From Candidatus Vagococcus giribetii (GTDB taxonomy: Bacteria > Bacillota > Bacilli > Lactobacillales > Vagococcaceae): a DNA stretch of 64,000 nucleotides. The notes beneath the pieces are model-generated. The model searched no databases. It was given only the letters and a program-made list of their open reading frames with translations, and was not told the DNA's origin. The DNA is taken from assembly GCF_017316185.1 (NCBI RefSeq), contig NZ_JAFLVX010000014.1, forward strand, positions 61,406 through 125,405, read 5' to 3'. Below are positions 1 to 8,063 of the stretch, piece by piece; within the stretch, counting starts at the first letter, position 1, and each line of letters starts with the position of its first letter. The translations under genes were made by a program, and so were the position numbers.

Positions 1-1
1 C

Positions 2-2008
2 GTGGTTTATGAGCGAATTGAAGATATAAAGGCAGACAATCATTTTAACTGCCCGATTATTCAAAGTTATTCTGATGTGATTAAAAATAATATGGACGCG
101 ATTCGAGAAGGAAAAGTCGATTACCGAAATCCTTATCTTAATTTGGCAGATGAAGAATCTGTTATTAAGCAACTTCAAATAGCTTTTTCTGACTATAGTT
201 TTTCTCATGAAGAAATGAAAGAAGCTGTTTTACATGGCTTTAAGGAACTTGATAAGTACAAAGCAGACTTACAAAAACGTGGCGAAAAATTACTTGAGAA
301 GCTCCACCAAAACAATCAAAAAGCAATTGTCCTCTCAGGAAGACCGTACCATGTGGATCCAGAAATCAATCACGGTATTGCCAATATTATTACGCAAGAA
401 GGATTCCATGTCTTAACAGAAGATAGTATTTCTCATCTTGGAGATGTGGAGAATTTACGTGTGGTGAATCAATGGGTTTATCATTCTCGTCTATACGCGG
501 CTGCTAAAGTTGTGGCAAAAATGCCTAATCTTGAGTTAGTTCAACTTAATTCTTTTGGTTGTGGTTTAGATGCAGTGACAACAGACCAAGTAGAAGAAAT
601 TATGGCTCAGTATGGCCGTCTATACACGGTTTTAAAAATTGATGAGGGATCAAATTTAGGGGCCGTTCGAATTAGGTTACGATCATTAAAAGCAGCGATT
701 AAAGAAAGAGAAAAAGCTCAAGTCGTTCCGAAAAAGAAATTTGAAGAGCCAAGTAAAGTTGTATTTACTAAAGATATGCGAAAAACACATACCTTACTTC
801 TGCCTATGCTAAGTCCAATTCATCAAAAGGGCTTAGTCGATGTCGCATTACGAGCTAGTGGCTATAATGTTGTGTGTCTTCCAAGTGAAGATAAGGAGGC
901 TATCGATGTAGGGCTTAAGTATGTGAATAATGACGCGTGTTATCCAGCGATTATTTCAATTGGTCAGTTGATTGAAGCGCTGCAATCAGGTCAATATGAT
1001 GTGGAGAATACGAGCGTTATGCTAACACAAACAGGTGGCGGGTGTCGTGCCACTAATTACATTCCTCTACTAAGGAAAGCTTTAACAGATGCGGGTTTTC
1101 CTGATGTGCCAGTTGTCTCAATTTCTCTTGGTAACCAAGGAGTTGAATCAAATCCAGGCTTTAAAATGAGTTTGCCTTTAATGAAACGTGTGGCAGTTGC
1201 CTTTTTATATGGGGATCTTTTTGAAAAAGTTGTCTACCGAACCAGACCCTATGAAGTAGAATCAGGAGCTGTTAATCGACTACATGATAAATGGTTAGAA
1301 ACAGTTAAGTTAAGTGTTGAGAAAGGTTCTTTCAAGCAATTCAAAAAGAATATGAAACAGATTGTTCGTGAGTTTGATACTATTCCTCTTAATCAAGAGG
1401 TTAAACCAAAAGTAGGTGTTGTAGGAGAGATTTTAGTCAAGTATTCACCTACAGCCAATAATGATATTGTAGCTATTCTTGAGAGAGAAGGAGCCGAAGC
1501 GGTGGTACCAGGTATTATTGGCTTTATGAATTATTCTCTGTACAATTCTATTTGGAAATATAATCATTTAGGATTTAGCAAAAAATCGAAATGGGTGGCT
1601 CAGTTTGCAATTAAGTTAATTGAACAGTGTGAAAAGCCGATGAATGAAGCGTTTAAACAATCTCAACGATTTACACCCATTACCGCCATTGAGGCTTTAG
1701 CTGAAGAAGCGAGTCAAATTTTATCGATTGGTAATCACACAGGGGAAGGCTGGTTTTTAACAGGAGAGATGATTGATTTACTCAATCACGATGTGCCTAA
1801 TATTATTTGTATGCAGCCCTTTGGTTGTTTACCAAATCATGTTGTTGGAAAAGGCGTGATGAAAGAGTTAAGACATCGCTATCCGATGGCCAATATAACG
1901 GCAGTTGATTATGATCCTGGAGTCTCCGTTGTGAATCAACTTAACCGAATTCGTTTGATGTTAGCTACGGCTGAAAAGAATTTACAACAAACTGTACAGA
2001 TTGACTAA
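2..2008 (+). CDS. Acyl-CoA dehydratase activase-related protein, C-terminal part (5' end outside window)
   Basis: The frame is open from the first bases of the window, so the gene is cut at its 5' end; the GTG at position 2 is probably an internal codon. The 668 visible residues look like the C-terminal half of the large fused 2-hydroxyglutaryl-CoA dehydratase activase proteins (BadF/BadG/HgdC type plus DUF2229 and HgdB-like regions). Visible landmarks are GRPYHVDPEINHG near residue 113, a cysteine-containing NNDACYPA segment near 310, TGGGCRATNY near 346 and a late CMQPFGCLPNH segment. These cysteines would suit an Fe-S cluster, as in the known family. The true physiological role in lactic acid bacteria is unsettled. 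A promoter and a new gene follow after about 80 bases. Confidence 0.75.
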   Translation: MVYERIEDIKADNHFNCPIIQSYSDVIKNNMDAIREGKVDYRNPYLNLADEESVIKQLQIAFSDYSFSHEEMKEAVLHGFKELDKYKADLQKRGEKLLEKLHQNNQKAIVLSGRPYHVDPEINHGIANIITQEGFHVLTEDSISHLGDVENLRVVNQWVYHSRLYAAAKVVAKMPNLELVQLNSFGCGLDAVTTDQVEEIMAQYGRLYTVLKIDEGSNLGAVRIRLRSLKAAIKEREKAQVVPKKKFEEPSKVVFTKDMRKTHTLLLPMLSPIHQKGLVDVALRASGYNVVCLPSEDKEAIDVGLKYVNNDACYPAIISIGQLIEALQSGQYDVENTSVMLTQTGGGCRATNYIPLLRKALTDAGFPDVPVVSISLGNQGVESNPGFKMSLPLMKRVAVAFLYGDLFEKVVYRTRPYEVESGAVNRLHDKWLETVKLSVEKGSFKQFKKNMKQIVREFDTIPLNQEVKPKVGVVGEILVKYSPTANNDIVAILEREGAEAVVPGIIGFMNYSLYNSIWKYNHLGFSKKSKWVAQFAIKLIEQCEKPMNEAFKQSQRFTPITAIEALAEEASQILSIGNHTGEGWFLTGEMIDLLNHDVPNIICMQPFGCLPNHVVGKGVMKELRHRYPMANITAVDYDPGVSVVNQLNRIRLMLATAEKNLQQTVQID

Positions 2009-2033
2009 AAATGGAAGAATATCAGAAAATAAG

Positions 2034-2062
2034 TTGTATCCTTTGTCTATACCAGTTATAAT
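2034..2062 (+). promoter_or_regulatory. Promoter of the GntR/UTRA regulator gene
   Basis: TTGTAT at 2034-2039 and TATAAT at 2057-2062 are separated by 17 bases. This sigma-A-type promoter sits about 30 bases upstream of the start codon. The spacer contains a likely operator (see 2043-2054). Confidence 0.6.
2043..2054 (+). promoter_or_regulatory. Probable NagR/DasR-type operator inside the promoter spacer
   Basis: TTGTCTATACCA matches 10 of 12 positions of the TGGTCTAGACCA box known for NagR/DasR GntR-UTRA regulators. It lies between the -35 and -10 hexamers of a GntR-UTRA gene, the expected place for autorepression. The assignment is inference from sequence similarity. Confidence 0.5.
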
Positions 2063-2090
2063 GTGATATAGAATTAAGAGAGGAAAGTGG

Positions 2091-2804
2091 TTGAATATGG
2101 TCTCTAAACTACCTGTGTATTTAAGAATTCATGATCAAATTAAAACGGAGATTGAAGAAGGCAAGTGGCATGTAGGTGACCGTCTACCATCTGAAAGAGA
2201 ATTATCTGAAAAGTTCAATGTTAGTCGAATGACATTAAGACAAGCCATTCAAACTTTGGCTGACGAAGGAATTCTTGAGAGAAAGATTGGTTCAGGAACT
2301 TATGTCGCTAGAAAAAAAGTTCAAGAAACCATGATTGGTACAACTAGTTTTTCTGATATTATAAAGGAACAAGGTGGTACACCTTCAAGTAAAACTATTT
2401 CTTATTTTGTGACAAAGCCAAGTTCAAGTGAAATGGAAAAATTGCAATTAACTGAAAAAGAAGACATCTTAAAAATGGAACGTATTCGTTACGCAGATGA
2501 TGTACCAATTTGCTTTGAGGTGGCAAGTATTCCTTATAAATTAGTTTCTGATTTTGAAAAAGAAGAAATTACGACGTCGTTATACCACGTGTTAGGTAAA
2601 AAAGGACCTTCACCAATTGGTAAATCAACACAACAGATTTCAGCTGTTGTGTCGTCTGAAAAAATTGCTCATTTCCTTGATATAAAAAGAGGCGAAGCTA
2701 TTTTAAGATTAAGCCAAATATCTTATTTTGAAGATGGCACACCTTTTGAATATGTAAGAAGCCAATATGTAGGTGAGCGCTTTGAGTTTTATTTAGAAAA
2801 ATAA
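2091..2804 (+). CDS. GntR-family transcriptional regulator with UTRA domain, NagR (YvoA)-like
   Basis: This is a 237-residue regulator with an N-terminal GntR winged helix (about residues 8-72, with LPSERELSEKFNVSRMTLRQAI) and a C-terminal UTRA effector domain (about 90-232). Layout and many positions resemble B. subtilis NagR/YvoA, which senses glucosamine-6-phosphate derivatives; the ligand here is not proven. The TTG at 2091 lies 7 bases after GAGAGG. An in-frame ATG at 2097 is a possible alternative start, giving 235 aa. A NagR-like box lies in its own promoter, so autoregulation is likely. No amino-sugar genes are adjacent, so other targets must lie elsewhere. Confidence 0.85.
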   Translation: MNMVSKLPVYLRIHDQIKTEIEEGKWHVGDRLPSERELSEKFNVSRMTLRQAIQTLADEGILERKIGSGTYVARKKVQETMIGTTSFSDIIKEQGGTPSSKTISYFVTKPSSSEMEKLQLTEKEDILKMERIRYADDVPICFEVASIPYKLVSDFEKEEITTSLYHVLGKKGPSPIGKSTQQISAVVSSEKIAHFLDIKRGEAILRLSQISYFEDGTPFEYVRSQYVGERFEFYLEK

Positions 2805-2810
2805 AAAAAC

Positions 2811-2853
2811 AAAAGGACTATGACGTAAGAAAACTTATGTCATAGTCCTTTTT
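2811..2853. terminator. Bidirectional terminator between convergent genes
   Basis: A 19-bp stem (2811-2829 against 2834-2852, one G-U) carries A and T tracts on both sides, so it serves the GntR gene and the convergent YigZ gene. It overlaps the YigZ stop codon. It belongs to a family of related hairpins in this window (see findings). Confidence 0.85.
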
Positions 2854-3490
2854 AATGAATAGGAATTTCAACGTAATCTGTTTCGCCTAATTCGATGAGA
2901 CATTGATTGCTAAGGAGATCAATCAGTTGTTGCTCTAGAGAAGAAGTGGCGTCTTCATTAGCCATAATAGTTAAGGTTACTTTATCAGTAAAGTCAGTTT
3001 CTTTTAGATGATAATCAGGATTCATTTCTAAAAAGTGAGTGACTTTTCCATGAAGTGGGTAGTCAATAGTTACTATGACTTCTTGTTGCAGCACTCCTTT
3101 AACTAAGCCGACGTGTTGAATTGTTTCAGCCACAGCGCTACTGTAGGCTCTAATTAAACCACCTGCACCAAGTTCAGTTCCACCAAAGTAACGGGTAACA
3201 ACCGCAAGTACGTTGCGAAGTTCTTTTACTTTTAACACTTCTAACATGGGGATTCCTGCCGTACCGCTTGGTTCCCCGTCATCAGTTGAACGTTGGATTT
3301 GTTGTGTGTCACCTAAGACATAAGCTACGCAATTATGAGTGGCTTTCCAATGTTCCTTTTTGATGGATTGAATGATTTCTTTTGCTTCATCTTCCGTTTC
3401 AATTCGTTTTAAAGTACAGATGAAACGGGATTTTTTTATGACAATTTCAAATTGTCCATCTGATTTTATGGTATAGTATTGAGATAACAT
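2852..3490 (-). CDS. YigZ/IMPACT family protein
   Basis: The 212-residue protein matches the YigZ (YvyE, UPF0029/IMPACT) family. It has an N-terminal IMPACT domain with the conserved STDDGEPSGTAGIPML and VVTRYFGGTELGAGGLIRAY segments, and a C-terminal ferredoxin-like DUF1949 domain. The length is normal for the family. The molecular role is not firmly known; eukaryotic IMPACT relatives affect Gcn2 signalling. The ATG start is preceded by AGGAGG on the minus strand. The gene is divergent from the lipoprotein gene, with about 54 bases between starts, so the two share a promoter region. Confidence 0.9.
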   Translation of the reverse strand: MLSQYYTIKSDGQFEIVIKKSRFICTLKRIETEDEAKEIIQSIKKEHWKATHNCVAYVLGDTQQIQRSTDDGEPSGTAGIPMLEVLKVKELRNVLAVVTRYFGGTELGAGGLIRAYSSAVAETIQHVGLVKGVLQQEVIVTIDYPLHGKVTHFLEMNPDYHLKETDFTDKVTLTIMANEDATSSLEQQLIDLLSNQCLIELGETDYVEIPIH

Positions 3491-3544
3491 AATTAGCCTC
3501 CTAGGGTTAGTTGATTTGTGTTAAATAAAGAAGAGGTGTCACAA

Positions 3545-4093
3545 GTGAAAAGAAAAATATTATTATGGTTAAGCTTACTGTCATTACTATTCCTAGTAAG
3601 TTGTAGCAACGAAACAACTAAAAAAGAAAAGAAAGCAACTGATCCAGAAAGTGCTCTTATGTATACTTTTTCAATTGATCAACATGACTACCGTTTTCGT
3701 TTACTAGATGGTTGGATTAAATACCCAAATGAGGATGATAGTATTGCTTTTCTTGTTGGGAATAAAGATATTAAGTCTTTCATGACTGCTGGTTTTGAAG
3801 AGAATCATTCATCATTAGATGCTTATAAGGATTCTTTCGTGAAAAAGCTAGAAGAAGGACAAGCTATTATTCTAGAAGAACCTAAAAAAGAAACGATTAA
3901 CAAGTTAGATTGCTATACGTTAAGCTTTACCATGAAAGATGCTAAGGATCGTCCCTTAATTTACAAAACACATTTGATTGAAACAAAAGATTATTTTGTA
4001 AATTTAGCTGCTTGGACAAGTCAAGAAAAACCAAGTAAAGAAGTACTAGATGAATTAGAAACAATGTTAGGAACATTTGAGTTACTAAAATAA
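3545..4093 (+). CDS. Predicted lipoprotein of unknown function
   Basis: I chose the GTG at 3545 because AGAGGTG at 3532-3538 lies 6 bases upstream. An earlier in-frame GTG (3518) has no such site. The 182-residue product begins with a lysine/arginine-rich start, a hydrophobic stretch and the lipobox LFLVSC, giving lipidated Cys20; Lgt, encoded in this window, would modify it. The mature part starts with a lysine-rich spacer and continues as a soluble domain resembling the PsbP/DUF1795-like fold proteins, but I cannot name the family with confidence. It is monocistronic, with a terminator directly after. Confidence 0.75.
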   Translation: MKRKILLWLSLLSLLFLVSCSNETTKKEKKATDPESALMYTFSIDQHDYRFRLLDGWIKYPNEDDSIAFLVGNKDIKSFMTAGFEENHSSLDAYKDSFVKKLEEGQAIILEEPKKETINKLDCYTLSFTMKDAKDRPLIYKTHLIETKDYFVNLAAWTSQEKPSKEVLDELETMLGTFELLK

Positions 4094-4098
4094 AAAAT

Positions 4099-4140
4099 AA
4101 AAGGTCCGACAGAGAAGGTCATTCTTATGTCGGGCCTTTT
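4099..4140. terminator. Terminator between convergent genes
   Basis: The arms AAAAGGTCCGACA (4099-4111) and TGTCGGGCCTTTT (4128-4140) pair with one G-U around a 16-base loop, flanked by A/T tracts. It serves both the lipoprotein and the convergent hydrolase. It shares the CTTATGTC motif with other hairpins in the window. Confidence 0.8.
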
Positions 4141-5067
4141 TTATAAATGATTCGTTAACCAATCATAGATATCATTCATCACATCATCTTTTTCAACTTC
4201 ATTTAAAATTTCGTGACGTAAATCATGGTAAAGTCTTAACGTCACATCTGAAAAGAAATGATCGTTTAAATCCACAGCTACTTTTCTTGGGATTTTACCG
4301 TAATTACCAACGGGGTCTTTTTCCCCACTAACAATTAAAATAGGTAAGTCTGGTCGAATAGTTTTGAACCAATTTTTTTGAGTTGCCCCATCGATTAGAC
4401 TGATTAGAGTAAAAAAGCCATTATTTGTAAAGACAAATCCGCATTTTGGATCCTGATCATAAGCTACTACATTATCTTCGTTTTTAGATAACCAAGCATT
4501 TGATGAGCCGGGTTGCTTAATTTTTTTATTAAAGCTACTAAAGGATAAATGATGAAAAGCAGAATTTACTACTTTTGGACTAATGGTATTAAGTCCCTTT
4601 AGTAGACGCTTAGTCATCTGGACTTCTTCGCGTTTACCACCAGTTCCCATTAAGACAGCACCATCAACCATAGTTGAATGAGATTTCAAATAATTTCTTA
4701 AAACAAATGAGCCCATGCTATGCCCTAAAATAAATAAGGGAATGTGTGGGTATCTTTTTTTGATGTAGTTAGTAATTTGGAATGTGTCTTCAACTAAAAT
4801 TTCTGCACTCTCACCTTTAGCAAAATAACCATATTGAGGGGATTCTATGTCTACAGAGTCTCCGTGTCCTAGGTGATCATGTCCAACAACTAAAATATTA
4901 TTTTGATTTAAAAATGTCGCAAATTCATCGTATCTTTCGATGTATTCTGCCATACCATGAATGATTTGAAGGATGGCTTTGGGTGCTTTGTTACTTTCAG
5001 GTTGCCAAATAACACCATTCAAATCTGTTTTCTCGTCCATTGATTCGATAACAAAATATTTTTTCAT
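4141..5067 (-). CDS. Alpha/beta hydrolase (serine aminopeptidase S33 / monoacylglycerol lipase-like)
   Basis: The 308-residue protein has the fold signature of PldB/monoacylglycerol lipase relatives: HGMAEYIERY near residue 37, GHDHLGHGDS near 62, nucleophile elbow GHSMGS with Ser117, an acid in SGEKDP (about 250) and a catalytic His in the C-terminal DLRHE segment. No signal peptide is visible, so it is probably cytosolic. The natural substrate is likely an acylglycerol or lysophospholipid, by family inference. It stands alone, convergent with the lipoprotein gene and divergent from comFA. Confidence 0.85.
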   Translation of the reverse strand: MKKYFVIESMDEKTDLNGVIWQPESNKAPKAILQIIHGMAEYIERYDEFATFLNQNNILVVGHDHLGHGDSVDIESPQYGYFAKGESAEILVEDTFQITNYIKKRYPHIPLFILGHSMGSFVLRNYLKSHSTMVDGAVLMGTGGKREEVQMTKRLLKGLNTISPKVVNSAFHHLSFSSFNKKIKQPGSSNAWLSKNEDNVVAYDQDPKCGFVFTNNGFFTLISLIDGATQKNWFKTIRPDLPILIVSGEKDPVGNYGKIPRKVAVDLNDHFFSDVTLRLYHDLRHEILNEVEKDDVMNDIYDWLTNHL

Positions 5068-5167
5068 CTGTTACATCCTTTCTCTTCAAGTTAGCTATAG
5101 TCCATTATAGTCTATTTCTAAAAAACAAAAAAGAGTTCCGCGTATTTTTTATTTGAAGAGGTGATTT

Positions 5168-6496
5168 ATGGGGATAGAAGAGTACCTTAAAGGGAGAAAA
5201 TTACTAAAAGAAGAAATTCCGCAGATGTATCACGACGCATTAGAGTCTTCAAACATCAAGAAACAAAAAGGAATGATCGTATCAGGTAATCAAGTGATTT
5301 GTCAGAGGTGTTTGAGTAAATCAACGACATCACAGTCTTGTATCAGTCAAAAGAAGCATTCCTTCTATTATTGTGATCAATGTATTTTATTGGGCAGGAT
5401 TGAGAGTCGTAAAACACTGTATTCAATGAAAGAGAAAAAAAGAAAACCTAGAGCAGTTGTTTTTTCCTGGGAAGGAACATTAACCAAGAGCCAGAAACAA
5501 CTCTCTTGTTGTTTGTTAAAAGCTTATAAAAAGCATCAACACTTTTTAGTCCATGCAGTAACTGGAGCTGGTAAAACAGAGATGCTTTTTCCACTTATTC
5601 ATTATGCGTTAAAACAGGGAAGTCGAGTCGCTGTGGTGTCTCCAAGAGTTGATGTATGTCTAGAACTTTTCCCTCGTTTTCAAGAAGCTTTTAATCAAGA
5701 AGAGATGGTTCTTCTATATGGTAAACAAAATGAGCCTTATTGTTATACAAGCTTTGTCGTGGCGACTACTCATCAATTGTTAAGGTTTGAAGAAGCTTTT
5801 GATTTAATTGTGGTTGATGAGGTAGATGCGTTTCCTTACGCCGGTAATCAAATGCTAGAAAACGGGGTAAAGAAAGCCTTGAAAAAAAGGAGTGTTCTTG
5901 TTTACTTAACAGCAACACCTAGCCAAAATTTGTTGCAACAAGTTGAGAAAAAAGAACTGATGACGGAATCTCTGTCTAAACGTTACCATCAACATTCGTT
6001 GCCAGTTCCTGTGTGTTACTTTGATTTTTTCCTTAAGAAGAAATTGTCAAAAGGCAAACTCCCAAAGGTACTAGAGTCATTATTAAGAGAGCAAAAAAGA
6101 CAGTGTCTCATTTTTTTGCCAAATATCGAGAGAATGAAAAGGTGTTTTAAGTTAATGTCACAACAGTTTCCAGAGAAAAAAATTGCTTATGTTCATGCAA
6201 GTAAAGAAGACCGAGAAGAGTTGATTTTATCTATGAGAAAAGGGGAGATTGATTGGCTTCTTTGCACGACTATCCTTGAAAGAGGTGTGACTTTTCCTAA
6301 TATAGATGTCATTGTTCTTGAAGCTGAGCATCCGGTATTTAATACAGCCAGTCTAGTTCAAATAGCAGGACGCGTGGGGAGAAAAGCTGATTACCCAACA
6401 GGACAAGTGTCTTTTATTCATCAAGGTAAAACACGTCATATGAATCAAGCTATTAAACAAATCAATGAGATGAATCAGAAAGCAGGGTTTAAATGA
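5168..6496 (+). CDS. comFA: Competence protein ComFA, DNA-uptake helicase
   Basis: ComFA is a DEAD-family ATPase that helps pull transforming single-stranded DNA through the ComEC channel on the cytosolic side. The 442-residue product has a four-cysteine zinc site (C45, C48, C69, C72), Walker A TGAGKTE near 132-138, a DEVD Walker B box near 218, a TATPS motif and a C-terminal helicase domain ending in QIAGRVGRK. GAGGTG lies just upstream of the ATG. Its stop overlaps the comFC start (ATGA), as in other Firmicutes. The gene looks intact, implying natural competence potential. Confidence 0.95.
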   Translation: MGIEEYLKGRKLLKEEIPQMYHDALESSNIKKQKGMIVSGNQVICQRCLSKSTTSQSCISQKKHSFYYCDQCILLGRIESRKTLYSMKEKKRKPRAVVFSWEGTLTKSQKQLSCCLLKAYKKHQHFLVHAVTGAGKTEMLFPLIHYALKQGSRVAVVSPRVDVCLELFPRFQEAFNQEEMVLLYGKQNEPYCYTSFVVATTHQLLRFEEAFDLIVVDEVDAFPYAGNQMLENGVKKALKKRSVLVYLTATPSQNLLQQVEKKELMTESLSKRYHQHSLPVPVCYFDFFLKKKLSKGKLPKVLESLLREQKRQCLIFLPNIERMKRCFKLMSQQFPEKKIAYVHASKEDREELILSMRKGEIDWLLCTTILERGVTFPNIDVIVLEAEHPVFNTASLVQIAGRVGRKADYPTGQVSFIHQGKTRHMNQAIKQINEMNQKAGFK

Positions 6497-7194
6497 AGTG
6501 TGGTTTTTGTCATAGTCCATTAACAAAAGAAGTTTCTTTGTCTCAGTTATTGAGGTTTAGCCCAGTTGTCTTTAATGAGTATTGTCTAAGTTGTTCTAAA
6601 GAATTATCTAGGTTAAATAAAGAAGTTTTTCACTGTCAATATTGTCAAAAAGAGTTAGCAGTTGATTCAAACATTTGTGATGATTGTCATGACTGGGAGA
6701 AGCAACTAAAAACATTTTCATTAAAACATGATTACTTATTTTCTTATAATGAAAAAATGAAAGCTTATTTTCAACACTATAAATTTTTAGGAGATATTCA
6801 TTTAAGTCGTGTTTTTGCTTCAGATATTCAAGAAGGATTAAGGAGTTATCAACAAGCAGGTTTTATAATTGTTCCAATTCCATTATCTAAGAAAAAACTA
6901 AGAAAAAGAGGCTTTAATCAAGTTGAGAGGCTTTTAATGAGTAGTGATATTCCATTTACTTCAATGATGTCTAAGAAAGAGACCTTAGTTTCTCAATCTG
7001 AAAAATCAAAAGAAGAGCGCTTAGCTTCAAAACAACCTTTTTTTATTTCAAACAAAGCAAAAAGAAAGATAAAGGGACAGAAAATACTATTAATTGATGA
7101 TGTTTATACGACAGGAAGAACTATACTGCATGCTTATGATTGTCTTTTACCTTACAAACCTAAAGAAATACGGTCATTTTCTCTTTCAAGATAA
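6493..7194 (+). CDS. comFC: ComF family protein ComFC
   Basis: The 233-residue protein starts with zinc-finger-like CxxC pairs (CGFCHSP, CLSC, CQYC, CDDC) and ends with a phosphoribosyltransferase-type domain whose PRPP-loop motif LLIDDVYTTGRT lies near residue 203. ComFC works with ComFA in DNA uptake. The start overlaps the comFA stop by 4 bases, so translation is coupled. No strong terminator follows; the hpf promoter begins about 30 bases downstream. Confidence 0.93.
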   Translation: MKCGFCHSPLTKEVSLSQLLRFSPVVFNEYCLSCSKELSRLNKEVFHCQYCQKELAVDSNICDDCHDWEKQLKTFSLKHDYLFSYNEKMKAYFQHYKFLGDIHLSRVFASDIQEGLRSYQQAGFIIVPIPLSKKKLRKRGFNQVERLLMSSDIPFTSMMSKKETLVSQSEKSKEERLASKQPFFISNKAKRKIKGQKILLIDDVYTTGRTILHAYDCLLPYKPKEIRSFSLSR

Positions 7195-7223
7195 AATATG
7201 AAGCGTTTTTTTACCAAACTGAA

Positions 7224-7252
7224 TTGTCATTTGTCTATTAGTTAGTTATAAT
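7224..7252 (+). promoter_or_regulatory. Promoter of hpf
   Basis: TTGTCA (7224-7229), a 17-base spacer and TATAAT (7247-7252) form a near-consensus sigma-A promoter. It gives an approximately 70-base leader before the hpf ATG at 7330. Confidence 0.75.
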
Positions 7253-7329
7253 AGTAGTAAGAAGAGAGAGGTAAGAGAGTGGTCCTTCTATTCTTTCTCT
7301 TTGAGTGATAGACGAAAGGGGTAATTAGT

Positions 7330-7884
7330 ATGTTTAGATATAATGTACGCGGAGAAAACATTGAGGTTACTCAAGCCATTAGAGAATACGTTGAGAAAAA
7401 AATTGGGAAATTAGAAAGATATTTTACTAACGTTCCAGAATCAACAGCTCACGTTAATTTAAAGGTTTACTCAGACAAAACAGCTAAAGTAGAAGTAACA
7501 ATTCCATTACCATACTTAGTGTTGAGAGCTGAGGAAACATCTCCAGATCTATATGCTAGTATTGACTTAGTAGTAGATAAATTAGAGAGACAAATCAGAA
7601 AATACAAAACTAAAATTAATCGTAAATCTAGAGAAACAAATCTAGATCAAGCGACAGCTGCTGCGATTTTTAATACAGAAAATGTAGAAGTTCATGAAGA
7701 ACCTGATTTAGAAATCGTAAGAACTAAACGTCTGTCATTAAAACCTATGGATAGTGAAGAAGCTGTATTACAAATGAACATGTTAGGACATAATTTCTTT
7801 ATCTTTGAAGATGCAGAAACAAATGGAACAAGCATTGTTTACCGTCGTAAAGATGGCAAATACGGTTTAATCGAAACAAATTAA
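7330..7884 (+). CDS. hpf: Ribosome hibernation-promoting factor, long form
   Basis: Long HPF dimerises 70S ribosomes into inactive 100S particles in stationary phase. The 184-residue length is that of the long form. The N-terminal S30AE/YfiA domain (about 1-100) begins MFRYNVRGENIEVT, and the C-terminal dimerisation domain (about 125-182) contains MDSEEAVLQMNMLGHNFFIF. It has its own promoter and terminator and lies upstream of secA, as in other Firmicutes. Confidence 0.95.
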   Translation: MFRYNVRGENIEVTQAIREYVEKKIGKLERYFTNVPESTAHVNLKVYSDKTAKVEVTIPLPYLVLRAEETSPDLYASIDLVVDKLERQIRKYKTKINRKSRETNLDQATAAAIFNTENVEVHEEPDLEIVRTKRLSLKPMDSEEAVLQMNMLGHNFFIFEDAETNGTSIVYRRKDGKYGLIETN

Positions 7885-7889
7885 TCAAG

Positions 7890-7923
7890 AAAAGAGCATG
7901 TGGTAAGCCACATGCTCTTTTTT
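7890..7923 (+). terminator. Terminator after hpf
   Basis: A 14-bp perfect stem, AAAAGAGCATGTGG against its complement with loop TAAG, is followed by a T tract. Confidence 0.9.
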
Positions 7924-7967
7924 ATCGCCCTTTTCTAGCTAAAAGAGTTTTATTTTGTGGCAACTAA

Positions 7968-7976
7968 TGATAAAAT
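7968..7976 (+). promoter_or_regulatory. Possible extended -10 promoter of secA
   Basis: TGATAAAAT has the TGN extended -10 form, about 90 bases before the secA ATG. No convincing -35 is visible. The leader between it and the AAGGAG site is very AT-rich. Confidence 0.35.
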
Positions 7977-8063
7977 ATGTGAGATGAACTCATTTATTTT
8001 TTTTGAACAATAAATAATGATAATTGATATCAAATGATTATATATAAGGAGTAGATTTCATTC

